Shown: positions 44,530-59,600 of the stretch, one piece after another
Numbering within the stretch: position 1 is the stretch's first letter
How the letters are laid out: every line of letters starts with the position of its first letter
Translations under genes and position numbers: made by a program
NCBI GenBank assembly: GCA_963971285.1
Contig: OZ020245.1
Span: 17,870,983 to 17,934,982 of the forward strand
From: Astropecten irregularis
Lineage: Eukaryota > Echinodermata > Asteroidea > Paxillosida > Astropectinidae
DNA length: 64,000 nt
Reading direction: 5' to 3'
Notes under the pieces: generated by a model
Database searches by the model: none
Seen by the model: the letters and a program-made list of their open reading frames with translations, nothing else
What the model was told of the DNA's origin: nothing

Positions 44530-47500
44530 CCGACAAAATACTTGAAGAACTCGCTGAAGTGCTGTATGGATTATTTCTGGGTTACTCAATTAAAAAAAAT
44601 ATTACCAAATCTGACCAAGTTGGCGTATTGCATGCAGCAGGCCTTTTCCAGCAGACAATTTCTCTTGCATGGGCCATTCTGTGCTCTGGCTAATTTACCT
44701 CTGCATTTCAATTTGCTTTCAAGTGTTACCTCCAATGTTCGATCTAAGGTGATTTGTGTTTTGGGATGGGAGGGGGGGGGGGGGGGGCTTGGAACGTCTG
44801 CCGGGCCCTTTGCAGCAGAAAAGTCCAGGGGTTGCATGGGCCATTCCATACTTGCGTGTTGTACCTGTACTGTTCATTGGTTTCAAGTGGTAATGTATAC
44901 CTGTTCGTTTGGATCGAAGGTAAATTTTGGGACCTAGTTTTGGGGTCCCCATGGGGCACATGCAGAAGGGGGTACCCGGCAGACATCTATATCTGTTCGT
45001 ATCTATATCGTATTTCTTTTTCTTTGGTGGGGGGGGGGGCGTATTTGTCGACTGCCTCGGAAATTTGGGAGTATTTCTAATTATTACTTTTTAATTGGCC
45101 ATTTTGCGTGCGAGCCTATGGGAAATTATTTACTGGTCTGCACTGAAAAAAAATGCTCACGCGCTTTAGCAATGGTCTCATGCACAAACCAATGCTAGAA
45201 CACCAGGAACTTGACCGCATTTTACTGACTACGCCAAACATAATCAAGGACCATTTCATGCCACAAAAGATATTGGCCCACGCAAACTCTACGGGTTTCC
45301 CTGTTAGCGTAACGGGAACAGTCGTTTGGCATAGTCAGTGAAATGCGGTCAAGTTTCCAGTCTTCTTAGCATGGTTTGCACACGGGCTCATTGCTTAAGC
45401 GCGTGGGGTGTAAAATTGTAATTTTAAGACTAAAACAGGACCAAGTTCCAAATGATATCGCCGACAAAATACTTGAAGAACTCGCTGAAGTGCTGTATGG
45501 ATTATTTCTGGGTTACTCAATTAAAAAAAATATTACCAAATCTGACCAAGTTGGCGTATTGCATGCAGCAGGCCTTTTCCAGCAGACAATTTCTCTTGCA
45601 TGGGTCATTCTGTGCTCTGGGTGATTTACCTCTGCATTTCAATTTGCTTTCAAGTGTTACCTCCAATGTTTGATCTAAGGTGATTTGTGTTTTGGGATGG
45701 GAGGGAGGGGCTGGGGACGTCTGCCGGGCCCTTTGCAGCAGAAAAAGTCCATGGGTTGCATGGGCCATTCCATACTTGCGTGTTGTACCTGTACTGTTCA
45801 TTGGTTTCTACAGGTAATGTATACCTGTTCGTTTGGATCAAAGGTAAATTTTGGGGCCTAGTTTTGGGGTCCCCATGGGGCACATGCAGAAGGGGGTACC
45901 CGGCAGACATCTATATCTGTTCGTATCTATATATCGTTTTTTTTTTTCATTGGTGGGGGGGGGGGCGTATTTGTCGACTGCCTCGGAAATTTGGGAGTAT
46001 TTCTAATTATTTCTTTTTAATTGGCCATTTTGCGTGGGAGCCTATGGGAAATTATTTACTGGTCTGCACTGAAAAAAATGCTCACGCGCTTTAGCAATGG
46101 TCGCATGCACAAACCTATGCTAGAACACTAGGAACTTGACCGCATTTTACTGACTACGCCAAACATAATCAAGGACCATTTCATGCCACAAAAGATATTG
46201 GCCCACGCAAACTCTACGGGTTTCCCTGTTAGCGTAACGGGAACAGTCGTTTGCCATAGTCAGTGAAATGCGGTCAAGTTTCCAGTCTTCTTAGCATGGT
46301 TTGCACACGGGCTCATTGCTTAAGCGCGTGGGGTGTGAAATTGTAATTTTAAGACTAAAACAGGACCAAGTTCCAAATGATATCGCCGACAAAATACTTG
46401 AAGAACTCGCTGAAGTGCTGTATGGATTATTTCTGGGTTACTCAATTAAAAAAATATTACCAAATCTGACCAAGTTGGCGTATTGCATGCAGCAGGCCTT
46501 TTCCAGCAGACAATTTCTCTTGCATGGGCCATTCTGTGCTCTGGCTGATTTACCTCTGCATTTCAATTTGCTTTCAAGTGTTACCTCCAATGTTCGATCT
46601 AAGGTGATTTGTGTTTTGGGATGGGAGGGCCGGGGGCTAGGGACGTCTGCCGGGCCCTTTGCAGCAGAAAAGTCCATGGGTTGCATGGGCCATTCCATAC
46701 TTGCGTGTTGTACCTGTACTGTTCATTGGTTTCAAGTGGTAATGTATACCTGTTAGTTTGGATTGAAGGTAAATTTTGGAACCTAGTTTTGGGGTCCCCA
46801 TGGGGCAAATTGCAGAAGGGGGTACCCGGCAGACATCTATATCTGTTCGTATCTATATCGTATTTTTGTTTTCTTTGGTGGGGGGGGGGGGCGTATTTGT
46901 CGACTGCCTCGGAAATTTGGGAGTATTTCTAATTATTTCTTTTTAATTGGCCATTTTGCGTGCGAGCCTATTGGAAATTATTTACTGGTCTGCACTGAAA
47001 AAAATGCTCACGCGCTTTAGCAATGGTCTCATGCACAAACCAATGCTAGAACACCAGGAACTTGACCGCATTTTACTGACTACGCCAAACATAATCAAGG
47101 ACCATTTCATGCCCGGAAAGATATTGGCCCACGCAAACTCTACGGGTTTCCCTGTTAGCGTAACGGGAACAGTCGCTTGGCATAGTCAGTGAAATGCGGT
47201 CAAGTTTCCAGTCTTCTTAGCATGGTTTGCACACGGGCTCATTGCTTAAGCGCGTGGGGTGTGAAATTGTAATTTTAAGACTAAAACAGGACCAAGTTCC
47301 AAATGATATCGCCGACAAAATACTTGAAGAACTCGCTGAAGTGCTGTATGGATTATTTCTTGGTTACTCAATTAAAAAAAATATTACCACATCTGACCAA
47401 GTTGGCGTATTGCATGCAGCAGCCCTTTTCCAGCAGACAATTTCTCTTGCATGGGCCATTCTGTGCTCTGGCTGATTTACCTCTGCATTTCAATTTGCTT

Positions 47501-50500
47501 TCAATTGTTACCTCCAATGTTCGATCTAAGGTGATTTGTGTTTTGGGATGGGAGGGAGGGGCTGGGGACGTCTGCCGGGCCCTTTGCAGCAGAAAAGTCC
47601 ATGGGTTGCATGGGCCATTCCATACTTGCGTGTTGTACCTGTACTGTTCATTGGTTTCTACAGGTAATGTATACCTGTTCGTTTGGATCAAAGGTAAATT
47701 TTGGGGCCTAGTTTTGGGGTCCCCATGGGGCACATGCAGAAGGGGGTACCCGGCAGACATCTATTTCTGTTCGTATCTATATATCGTTTTTTTTTTCATT
47801 GGTGGGGGGGGGGGCGTATTTGTCGACTGCCTCGGAAATTTGGGAGTATTTCTAATTATTTCTTTTTAATTGGCCATTTTGCGTGGGAGCCTATGGGAAA
47901 TTATTTACTGGTCTGCACTGAAAAAAATGCTCACGCGCTTTAGCAATGGTCGCATGCACAAACCTATGCTAGAACACTAGGAACTTGACCGCATTTTACT
48001 GACTACGCCAAACATAATCAAGGACCATTTCATGCCACAAAAGATATTGGCCCACGCAAACTCTACGGGTTTCCCTGTTCGCGTAACGGGAACAGTCGTT
48101 TGGCATAGTCAGTGAAATGCGGTCAAGTTTCAAGTCTTCTTTGCATGGTTTGCACACGGGCTCATTGCTTAAGCGCGTGGGGTGTGAAATTGTAATTTTA
48201 AGACTAAAACAGGACCAAGTTCCAAATGATATCGCCGACAAAATACTTGAAGAACTCGCTGAAGTGCTGTATGGATTATTTCTGGGTTACTCAATTAAAA
48301 AAAATATTACCACATCTGACCAAGTTGGCGTATTGCATGCAGCAGGCCTTTTCCAGCAGACAATTTCTCTTGCATGGGCCATTCTGTGCTCTGGCTGATT
48401 TACCTCTGCATTTCAATTTGCTTTCAAGTGTTACCTCCAGTGTTCGATCTAAGGTGATTTGTGTTTTGGGATGGGAGGGAGGGGCTGGGGACGTCTGCCG
48501 GGCCCTTTGCAGCAGAAAAGTCCATGGGTTACATGGGCCATTCCATACTTGCGTGTTGTACCTGTACTGTTCATTGGTTTCAAGTGGTAATGTATACCTG
48601 TTCGTTTGGATCGAAGGTAAATTTTGGGACCTAGTTTTGGGGTCCCCATGGGGCACACGCAGAAGGGGGTACCCGGCAGACATCTATATCTGTTCGTATC
48701 TATATCGTATTTTTTTTCTTTGGTGTGGGGGGGGGGCGGATTTGTCGACTGCCTCGGAAATTTGGGAGTATTTCTAATTATTACTTTTTAATTGGCCATT
48801 TTGCGTGCGAGCCTATGGGAAATTATTTACTGGTCTGCACTGAAAAAAAATGCTCACGGGCTTTAGCCTAGTCTCATGCACAAACCTATGCTAGAACACC
48901 AGGAACTTGACCGCATTTTACTGACTACGCCAAACATAATCAAGGACCATTTCATGCCACAAAAGATATTGGCCCACGCAAACTCTACGGGTTTCCCTGT
49001 TCGCGTAACGGGAACAGTCGCTTGGCATAGTCAGTGAAATGCGGTCAAGTTTCCAGTCTTCTTAGCATGGTTTGCACACGGGCTCATTGCTTAAGCGCGT
49101 GGGGTGTGAAATGGTAATTTTAAGACTAAAACAGGACCAAGTTCCAAATGATATCGCCGACAAAATACTTGAAGAACTCGCTGAAGTGCTGTATGGATTA
49201 TTTCTGGGTTACTCAATTAAAAAAAATATTACCAAATCTGACCAAGTTGGCGTATTGCATGCAGCAGGCCTTTTCCAGCAGACAATTTCTCTTGCATGGG
49301 CCATTCTGTGCTCTGGCTAATTTACCTCTGCATTTCAATTTGCTTTCAAGTGTTACCTCCAATGTTCGATCTAAGGTGATTTGTGTTTTGGGATGGGAGG
49401 GGGGGGGGGGGGGGGGGGCTTGGAACGTCTGCCGGGCCCTTTGCAGCAGAAAAGTCCAGGGGTTGCATGGGCCATTCCATACTTGCGTGTTGTACCTGTA
49501 CTGTTCATTGGTTTCAAGTGGTAATGTATACCTGTTCGTTTGGATCGAAGGTAAATTTTGGGACCTAGTTTTGGGGTCCCCATGGGGCACATGCAGAAGG
49601 GGGTACCCGGCAGACATCTATATCTGTTCGTATCTATATCGTATTTCTTTTTCTTTGGTGGGGGGGGGGGGCGTATTTGTCGACTGCCTCGGAAATTTGG
49701 GAGTATTTCTAATTATTACTTTTTAATTGGCCATTTTGCGTGCGAGCCTATGGGAAATTATTTACTGGTCTGCACTGAAAAAAAATGCTCACGCGCTTTA
49801 GCAATGGTCTCATGCACAAACCAATGCTAGAACACCAGGAACTTGACCGCATTTTACTGACTACGCCAAACATAATCAAGGACCATTTCATGCCACAAAA
49901 GATATTGGCCCACGCAAACTCTACGGGTTTCCCTGTTAGCGTAACGGGAACAGTCGTTTGGCATAGTCAGTGAAATGCGGTCAAGTTTCCAGTCTTCTTA
50001 GCATGGTTTGCACACGGGCTCATTGCTTAAGCGCGTGGGGTGTAAAATTGTAATTTTAAGACTAAAACAGGACCAAGTTCCAAATGATATCGCCGACAAA
50101 ATACTTGAAGAACTCGCTGAAGTGCTGTATGGATTATTTCTGGGTTACTCAATTAAAAAAAATATTACCAAATCTGACCAAGTTGGCGTATTGCATGCAG
50201 CAGGCCTTTTCCAGCAGACAATTTCTCTTGCATGGGTCATTCTGTGCTCTGGGTGATTTACCTCTGCATTTCAATTTGCTTTCAAGTGTTACCTCCAATG
50301 TTTGATCTAAGGTGATTTGTGTTTTGGGATGGGAGGGAGGGGCTGGGGACGTCTGCCGGGCCCTTTGCAGCAGAAAAAGTCCATGGGTTGCATGGGCCAT
50401 TCCATACTTGCGTGTTGTACCTGTACTGTTCATTGGTTTCTACAGGTAATGTATACCTGTTCGTTTGGATCAAAGGTAAATTTTGGGGCCTAGTTTTGGG

Positions 50501-53500
50501 GTCCCCATGGGGCACATGCAGAAGGGGGTACCCGGCAGACATCTATATCTGTTCGTATCTATATATCGTTTTTTTTTTTCATTGGTGGGGGGGGGGGCGT
50601 ATTTGTCGACTGCCTCGGAAATTTGGGAGTATTTCTAATTATTTCTTTTTAATTGGCCATTTTGCGTGGGAGCCTATGGGAAATTATTTACTGGTCTGCA
50701 CTGAAAAAAATGCTCACGCGCTTTAGCAATGGTCGCATGCACAAACCTATGCTAGAACACTAGGAACTTGACCGCATTTTACTGACTACGCCAAACATAA
50801 TCAAGGACCATTTCATGCCACAAAAGATATTGGCCCACGCAAACTCTACGGGTTTCCCTGTTAGCGTAACGGGAACAGTCGTTTGCCATAGTCAGTGAAA
50901 TGCGGTCAAGTTTCCAGTCTTCTTAGCATGGTTTGCACACGGGCTCATTGCTTAAGCGCGTGGGGTGTGAAATTGTAATTTTAAGACTAAAACAGGACCA
51001 AGTTCCAAATGATATCGCCGACAAAATACTTGAAGAACTCGCTGAAGTGCTGTATGGATTATTTCTGGGTTACTCAATTAAAAAAATATTACCAAATCTG
51101 ACCAAGTTGGCGTATTGCATGCAGCAGGCCTTTTCCAGCAGACAATTTCTCTTGCATGGGCCATTCTGTGCTCTGGCTGATTTACCTCTGCATTTCAATT
51201 TGCTTTCAAGTGTTACCTCCAATGTTCGATCTAAGGTGATTTGTGTTTTGGGATGGGAGGGCCGGGGGCTAGGGACGTCTGCCGGGCCCTTTGCAGCAGA
51301 AAAGTCCATGGGTTGCATGGGCCATTCCATACTTGCGTGTTGTACCTGTACTGTTCATTGGTTTCAAGTGGTAATGTATACCTGTTAGTTTGGATTGAAG
51401 GTAAATTTTGGAACCTAGTTTTGGGGTCCCCATGGGGCAAATTGCAGAAGGGGGTACCCGGCAGACATCTATATCTGTTCGTATCTATATCGTATTTTTG
51501 TTTTCTTTGGTGGGGGGGGGGGGCGTATTTGTCGACTGCCTCGGAAATTTGGGAGTATTTCTAATTATTTCTTTTTAATTGGCCATTTTGCGTGCGAGCC
51601 TATTGGAAATTATTTACTGGTCTGCACTGAAAAAAATGCTCACGCGCTTTAGCAATGGTCTCATGCACAAACCAATGCTAGAACACCAGGAACTTGACCG
51701 CATTTTACTGACTACGCCAAACATAATCAAGGACCATTTCATGCCCGGAAAGATATTGGCCCACGCAAACTCTACGGGTTTCCCTGTTAGCGTAACGGGA
51801 ACAGTCGCTTGGCATAGTCAGTGAAATGCGGTCAAGTTTCCAGTCTTCTTAGCATGGTTTGCACACGGGCTCATTGCTTAAGCGCGTGGGGTGTGAAATT
51901 GTAATTTTAAGACTAAAACAGGACCAAGTTCCAAATGATATCGCCGACAAAATACTTGAAGAACTCGCTGAAGTGCTGTATGGATTATTTCTTGGTTACT
52001 CAATTAAAAAAAATATTACCACATCTGACCAAGTTGGCGTATTGCATGCAGCAGCCCTTTTCCAGCAGACAATTTCTCTTGCATGGGCCATTCTGTGCTC
52101 TGGCTGATTTACCTCTGCATTTCAATTTGCTTTCAATTGTTACCTCCAATGTTCGATCTAAGGTGATTTGTGTTTTGGGATGGGAGGGAGGGGCTGGGGA
52201 CGTCTGCCGGGCCCTTTGCAGCAGAAAAGTCCATGGGTTGCATGGGCCATTCCATACTTGCGTGTTGTACCTGTACTGTTCATTGGTTTCTACAGGTAAT
52301 GTATACCTGTTCGTTTGGATCAAAGGTAAATTTTGGGGCCTAGTTTTGGGGTCCCCATGGGGCACATGCAGAAGGGGGTACCCGGCAGACATCTATTTCT
52401 GTTCGTATCTATATATCGTTTTTTTTTTCATTGGTGGGGGGGGGGGGCGTATTTGTCGACTGCCTCGGAAATTTGGGAGTATTTCTAATTATTTCTTTTT
52501 AATTGGCCATTTTGCGTGGGAGCCTATGGGAAATTATTTACTGGTCTGCACTGAAAAAAATGCTCACGCGCTTTAGCAATGGTCGCATGCACAAACCTAT
52601 GCTAGAACACTAGGAACTTGACCGCATTTTACTGACTACGCCAAACATAATCAAGGACCATTTCATGCCACAAAAGATATTGGCCCACGCAAACTCTACG
52701 GGTTTCCCTGTTCGCGTAACGGGAACAGTCGTTTGGCATAGTCAGTGAAATGCGGTCAAGTTTCAAGTCTTCTTTGCATGGTTTGCACACGGGCTCATTG
52801 CTTAAGCGCGTGGGGTGTGAAATTGTAATTTTAAGACTAAAACAGGACCAAGTTCCAAATGATATCGCCGACAAAATACTTGAAGAACTCGCTGAAGTGC
52901 TGTATGGATTATTTCTGGGTTACTCAATTAAAAAAAATATTACCACATCTGACCAAGTTGGCGTATTGCATGCAGCAGGCCTTTTCCAGCAGACAATTTC
53001 TCTTGCATGGGCCATTCTGTGCTCTGGCTGATTTACCTCTGCATTTCAATTTGCTTTCAAGTGTTACCTCCAGTGTTCGATCTAAGGTGATTTGTGTTTT
53101 GGGATGGGAGGGAGGGGCTGGGGACGTCTGCCGGGCCCTTTGCAGCAGAAAAGTCCATGGGTTACATGGGCCATTCCATACTTGCGTGTTGTACCTGTAC
53201 TGTTCATTGGTTTCAAGTGGTAATGTATACCTGTTCGTTTGGATCGAAGGTAAATTTTGGGACCTAGTTTTGGGGTCCCCATGGGGCACACGCAGAAGGG
53301 GGTACCCGGCAGACATCTATATCTGTTCGTATCTATATCGTATTTTTTTTCTTTGGTGTGGGGGGGGGGCGGATTTGTCGACTGCCTCGGAAATTTGGGA
53401 GTATTTCTAATTATTACTTTTTAATTGGCCATTTTGCGTGCGAGCCTATGGGAAATTATTTACTGGTCTGCACTGAAAAAAAATGCTCACGGGCTTTAGC

Positions 53501-53650
53501 CTAGTCTCATGCACAAACCTATGCTAGAACACCAGGAACTTGACCGCATTTTACTGACTACGCCAAACATAATCAAGGACCATTTCATGCCACAAAAGAT
53601 ATTGGCCCACGCAAACTCTACGGGTTTCCCTGTTCGCGTAACGGGAACAG
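44530..53650 (+). repeat. Tandem duplication of a satellite pentamer (period 4,632 bp)
   Basis: Monomers 16(late part)-20 repeat as 21-25 with constant offsets of 4,632-4,633 (45376/50008, 46301/50933, 47227/51859, 48150/52783). Shared marks include the long-G run with GGAACGTCTGCC (16/21), TGGGTCATTCTG and TTTCTACAGG (17/22), AGGGCCGGGGGCTAGGG (18/23), ATGCCCGGAAAG before 19/24 and GGGTTACATGGG (20/25). Confidence 0.92.
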
Positions 53651-56600
53651 TCGTTTGGCATAGTCAGTGAAATGCGGTCAAGTTTTCAGTCTTCTTAGCA
53701 TGGTTTGTACACGGGCTCATTGCTTAAGCGCGTGGGGTGTGAAATTGTAATTTTAAGACTAAAACAGGACCAAATTCCAAATGATATCGCCGACAAAATA
53801 CTTGAAGAACTCGCTGAAGTGCTGTATGGATTATTTCTGGGTTACTCAATTAAAAAAAATATTACCACATATGACCAAGTTGGCGTATTGCATGCAGCAG
53901 GCCTTTTCCAGCAGACAATTTCTCTTGCATGGGCCATTCTGTGCTCTGGCTGATTTACCTCTGCATTTCAATTTGCTTTCAAGTGTTACCTCCAATGTTC
54001 GATCTAAGGTGATTTGTGTTTTGGGATGGGAGGGAGGGGCTGGGGACGTCTGCCGGGCCCTTTGCAGAAGAAAAGTCCATGGGTTGCATGGGCCATTCCA
54101 TACTTGCGTGTTGTACCTGTACTGTTCGTTGGTTTCAAGTGGTAATGTATACCTGTTCGTTTGGATCGAAGGTAAATTTTGGGACCTAGTTTTGGGGTCC
54201 CCATGGGGCACACGCAGAAGGGGGTACCCGGCAGACATCTATATCTGTTCGTATCTATATCGTATTTTTTTTCTTTGGTGGGGGGGGGGGGGGGCGGATT
54301 TGTCGACTGCCTCGCAAATTTGGGAGTATTTCTAATTATTTCTTTTTAATTGGCCATTTTGCGTGCGAGCCTATGGGAAATTATTTACTGATCTGCACTG
54401 AAAAAAAATGCTCATGCAATTAGCAATAGTCTCATGCACAAACCTATGCTAGAACACCAGGAACTTGACCGCATTTTACTGACTACGCCAAACATAATCA
54501 AGGACCATTTCATGCCACAAAAGATATTGGCCCACGCAAACTCTACGGGTTTCCCTGTTCGCGTAACGGGAACAGTCGTTTGGCATAGTCAGTGAAATGC
54601 GGTCAAGTTTCCAGTCTTCTTAGCATGGTTTGTACACGGGCTCATTGCTTAAGCGCGTGGGGTGTGAAATTGTAATTTTAAGACTAAAACAGGACCAAGT
54701 TCCAAATGATATCGCCGACAAAATACTTGAAGAACTCGCTGAAGTGCTGTATGGATTATTTCTGGGTTACTCAATTAAAAAAAATATTACCACATCTGAC
54801 CAAGTTGGCGTATTGCATGCAGCAGGCCTTTTCCAGCAGACAATTTCTCTTGCATGGGCCATTCTGTGCTCTGGCTGATTTACCTCTGCATTTCAATTTG
54901 CTTTCAAGTGTTACCTCCAGTGTTCGATCTAAGGTGATTTGTGTTTTGGGATGGGAGGGAGGGGCTGGGGACGTCTGCCGGGCCCTTTGCAGCAGAAAAG
55001 TCCATGGGTTACATGGGCCATTCCATACTTGCGTGTTGTACCTGTACTGTTCATTGGTTTCAAGTGGTAATGTATACCTGTTCGTTTGGATCGAAGGTAA
55101 ATTTTGGGACCTAGTTTTGGGGTCCCCATGGGGCACACGCAGAAGGGGGTACCCGGCAGACATCTATATCTGTTCGTATCTATATCGTATTTTTTTTCTT
55201 TGGTGTGGGGGGGGGGCGGATTTGTCGACTGCCTCGGAAATTTTGGAGTATTTCTAATTATTTCTTTTTAATTGGCCATTTTGCGTGCGAGCCTATGGGA
55301 AATTATTTACTGGTCTGCACTGAAAAAAAATGCTCACGGGGTTTAGCCTAGTCTCATGCACAAACCTATGCTAGAACACCAGGAACTTGACCGCATTTTA
55401 CTGACTACGCCAAACATAATCAAGGACCATTTCATGCCACAAAAGATATTGGCCCACGCAAACTCTACGGGTTTCCCTGTTCGCGTAACGGGAACAGTCG
55501 TTTGGCATAGTCAGTGAAATGCGGTCAAGTTTCCAGTCTTCTTAGCATGGTTTGTACACGGGCTCATTGCTTAAGCGCGTGGGGTGTGAAATTGTAATTT
55601 TAAGACTAAAACAGGACCAAGTTTCAAATGATATCGCCGACAAAATACTTGAAGAACTCGCTGAAGTGCTGTATGGATTATTTCTGGGTTACTCAATTAA
55701 AAAAAATATTACCACATCTGACCAAGTTGGCGTATTGCATGCAGCAGGCCTTTTCCAGCAGACAATTTCTCTTGCATGGGCCATTCTGTGCTCTGGCTGA
55801 TTTACCTCTGCATTTCAATTTGCTTTCAAGTGTTACCTCCAATGTTCGATCTCAGGTGATTTGTGTTTTGGGATGGGAGGGAGGGGCTGGGGACGTCTGC
55901 CGGGCCCTTTGCAGCAGAAAAGTCCATGGGTTGCATGGGCCATTCCATACTTGCGTGTTGTACCTGTACTGTTCATTGGTTTCAAGTGGTAATGTATACC
56001 TGTTCGTTTGGATCGAAGGTAAATTTTGGGACCTAGTTTTGGGGTCCCCATGGGGCACATGCAGAAGGGGGTACCCGGCAGACATCTATATCTGTTCGTA
56101 TCTATATCGTATTTTTTTTCTTTGGTGTGGGGGGGGGCGGATTTGTCGACTGCCTCGGAAATTTGGGAGTATTTCTAATTATTTCTTTTTAATTGGCCAT
56201 TTTGCGTGCGAGCCTATGGGAAATTATTTACTGGTCTGCACTGAAAAAAAATGCTCACGGGCTTTAGCCTAGTCTCATGCACAAACCTATGCTAGAACAC
56301 CAGGAACTTGACCGCATTTTACTGACTACGCCAAACATAATCAAGGACCATTTCATGCCACAAAAGATATTGGCCCACGCAAACTCTACGGGTTTCCCTG
56401 TTCGCGTAACGGGAACAGTCGTTTGGCATAGTCAGTGAAATGCGGTCAAGTTTCCAGTCTTCTTAGCATGGTTTGTACACGGGCTCATTGCTTAAGCGCG
56501 TGGGGTGTGAAATTGTATTTTTAAGACTAAAACAGGACCAAGTTCCAAATGATATCGCCGACAAAATTCTTGAAGAACTCGCTGAAGTGCTGTATGGATT

Positions 56601-59600
56601 ATTTCTGGATTACTCAATTAAAAAAAATATTACCACATCTGACCAAGTTGGCGTATTGCACGCAGCAGGCCTTTTCCAGCAGACAATTTCTCTTGCATGG
56701 GCCATTCTGTGCTCTGGCTGATTTACCTCTGCATTTCAATTTGCTTTCAAGTGTTACCTCCAATGTTCGATCTAAGGTGATTTGTGTTTTGGGATGGGAG
56801 GGAGGGGCTGGGGACGTCTGCCGGGCCCTTTGCAGCAGAAAAGTCCATGGGTTGCATGGGCCATTCCATACTTGCGTGTTGTACCTGTACTGTTCATTGG
56901 TTTCAAGTGGTAATGTATACCTGTTCGTTTGGATCGAAGGTAAATTTTGGGACCTAGTTTTGGGGTCCCCATCGGGCACACGCAGAAGGGGGTACCCGGC
57001 AGACATCTATATCTGTTCGTATCTATATCGTATTTTTTTTTTTTGGTGGGGGGGGGGGGGCGGATTTGTCGACTGCCTCGCAAATTTGGGAGTATTTCTA
57101 ATTATTTCTTTTTAATTGGCCATTTTGCGTGCGAGCCTATGGGAAATTATTTACTGGTCTGCACTGAAAAAAAATGCTCACGCAATTAGCAATAGTCTCA
57201 TGCACAAACCTATGCTAGAACACCAGGAACTTGACCGCATTTTACTGACTACGCCAAACATAATCAAGGACCATTTCATGCCACAAAAGATATTGGCCCA
57301 CGCAAACTTTACGGGTTTCCCTGTTAGCGTAACGGGAACAGTCGTTTGGCATAGTCAGTGAAATGCGGTCAAGTTTCCAGTCTTCTTAGCATGGTTTGCA
57401 CACGGGCTCATTGCTTAAGCGCGTGGGGTGTAAAATTGTAATTTTAAGACTAAAACAGGACCAAGTTCCAAATGATATCGCCGACAAAATACTTGAAGAA
57501 CTCGCTGAAGTGCTGTATGGATTATTTCTGGGTTACTCAATTAAAAAAAATATTACCAAATCTGACCAAGTTGGCGTATTGCATGCAGCAGGCCTTTTCC
57601 AGCAGACAATTTCTCTTGCATGGGTCATTCTGTGCTCTGGGTGATTTACCTCTGCATTTCAATTTGCTTTCAAGTGTTACCTCCAATGTTTGATCTAAGG
57701 TGATTTGTGTTTTGGGATGGGAGGGAGGGGCTGGGGACGTCTGCCGGGCCCTTTGCAGCAGAAAAAGTCCATGGGTTGCATGGGCCATTCCATACTTGCG
57801 TGTTGTACCTGTACTGTTCATTGGTTTCTACAGGTAATGTATACCTGTTCGTTTGGATCAAAGGTAAATTTTGGGGCCTAGTTTTGGGGTCCCCATGGGG
57901 CACATGCAGAAGGGGGTACCCGGCAGACATCTATATCTGTTCGTATCTATATATCGTTTTTTTTTTTTCATTGGTGGGGGGGGGGGCGTATTTGTCGACT
58001 GCCTCGGAAATTTGGGAGTATTTCTAATTATTTCTTTTTAATTGGCCATTTTGCGTGGGAGCCTATGGGAAATTATTTACTGGTCTGCACTGAAAAAAAT
58101 GCTCACGCGCTTTAGCAATGGTCGCATGCACAAACCTATGCTAGAACACTAGGAACTTGACCGCATTTTACTGACTACGCCAAACATAATCAAGGACCAT
58201 TTCATGCCACAAAAGATATTGGCCCACGCAAACTCTACGGGTTTCCCTGTTAGCGTAACGGGAACAGTCGTTTGCCATAGTCAGTGAAATGCGGTCAAGT
58301 TTCCAGTCTTCTTAGCATGGTTTGCACACGGGCTCATTGCTTAAGCGCGTGGGGTGTGAAATTGTAATTTTAAGACTAAAACAGGACCAAGTTCCAAATG
58401 ATATCGCCGACAAAATACTTGAAGAACTCGCTGAAGTGCTGTATGGATTATTTCTGGGTTACTCAATTAAAAAAATATTACCAAATCTGACCAAGTTGGC
58501 GTATTGCATGCAGCAGGCCTTTTCCAGCAGACAATTTCTCTTGCATGGGCCATTCTGTGCTCTGGCTGATTTACCTCTGCATTTCAATTTGCTTTCAAGT
58601 GTTACCTCCAATGTTCGATCTAAGGTGATTTGTGTTTTGGGATGGGAGGGCCGGGGGCTAGGGACGTCTGCCGGGCCCTTTGCAGCAGAAAAGTCCATGG
58701 GTTGCATGGGCCATTCCATACTTGCGTGTTGTACCTGTACTGTTCATTGGTTTCAAGTGGTAATGTATACCTGTTAGTTTGGATTGAAGGTAAATTTTGG
58801 AACCTAGTTTTGGGGTCCCCATGGGGCAAATTGCAGAAGGGGGTACCCGGCAGACATCTTTATCTGTTCGTATCTATATCGTATTTTTGTTTTCTTTGGT
58901 GGGGGGGGGGGCGTATTTGTCGACTGCCTCGGAAATTTGGGAGTATTTCTAATTATTTCTTTTTAATTGGCCATTTTGCGTGCGAGCCTATTGGAAATTA
59001 TTTACTGGTCTGCACTGAAAAAAATGCTCACGCGCTTTAGCAATGGTCTCATGCACAAACCAATGCTAGAACACCAGGAACTTGACCGCATTTTACTGAC
59101 TACGCCAAACATAATCAAGGACCATTTCATGCCCGGAAAGATATTGGCCCACGCAAACTCTACGGGTTTCCCTGTTAGCGTAACGGGAACAGTCGCTTGG
59201 CATAGTCAGTGAAATGCGGTCAAGTTTCCAGTCTTCTTAGCATGGTTTGCACACGGGCTCATTGCTTAAGCGCGTGGGGTGTGAAATTGTAATTTTAAGA
59301 CTAAAACAGGACCAAGTTCCAAATGATATCGCCGACAAAATACTTGAAGAACTCGCTGAAGTGCTGTATGGATTATTTCTTGGTTACTCAATTAAAAAAA
59401 ATATTACCACATCTGACCAAGTTGGCGTATTGCATGCAGCAGCCCTTTTCCAGCAGACAATTTCTCTTGCATGGGCCATTCTGTGCTGTGGCTGATTTAC
59501 CTCTGCATTTCAATTTGCTTTCAATTGTTACCTCCAATGTTCGATCTAAGGTGATTTGTGTTTTGGGATGGGAGGGAGGGGCTGGGGACGTCTGCCGGGC

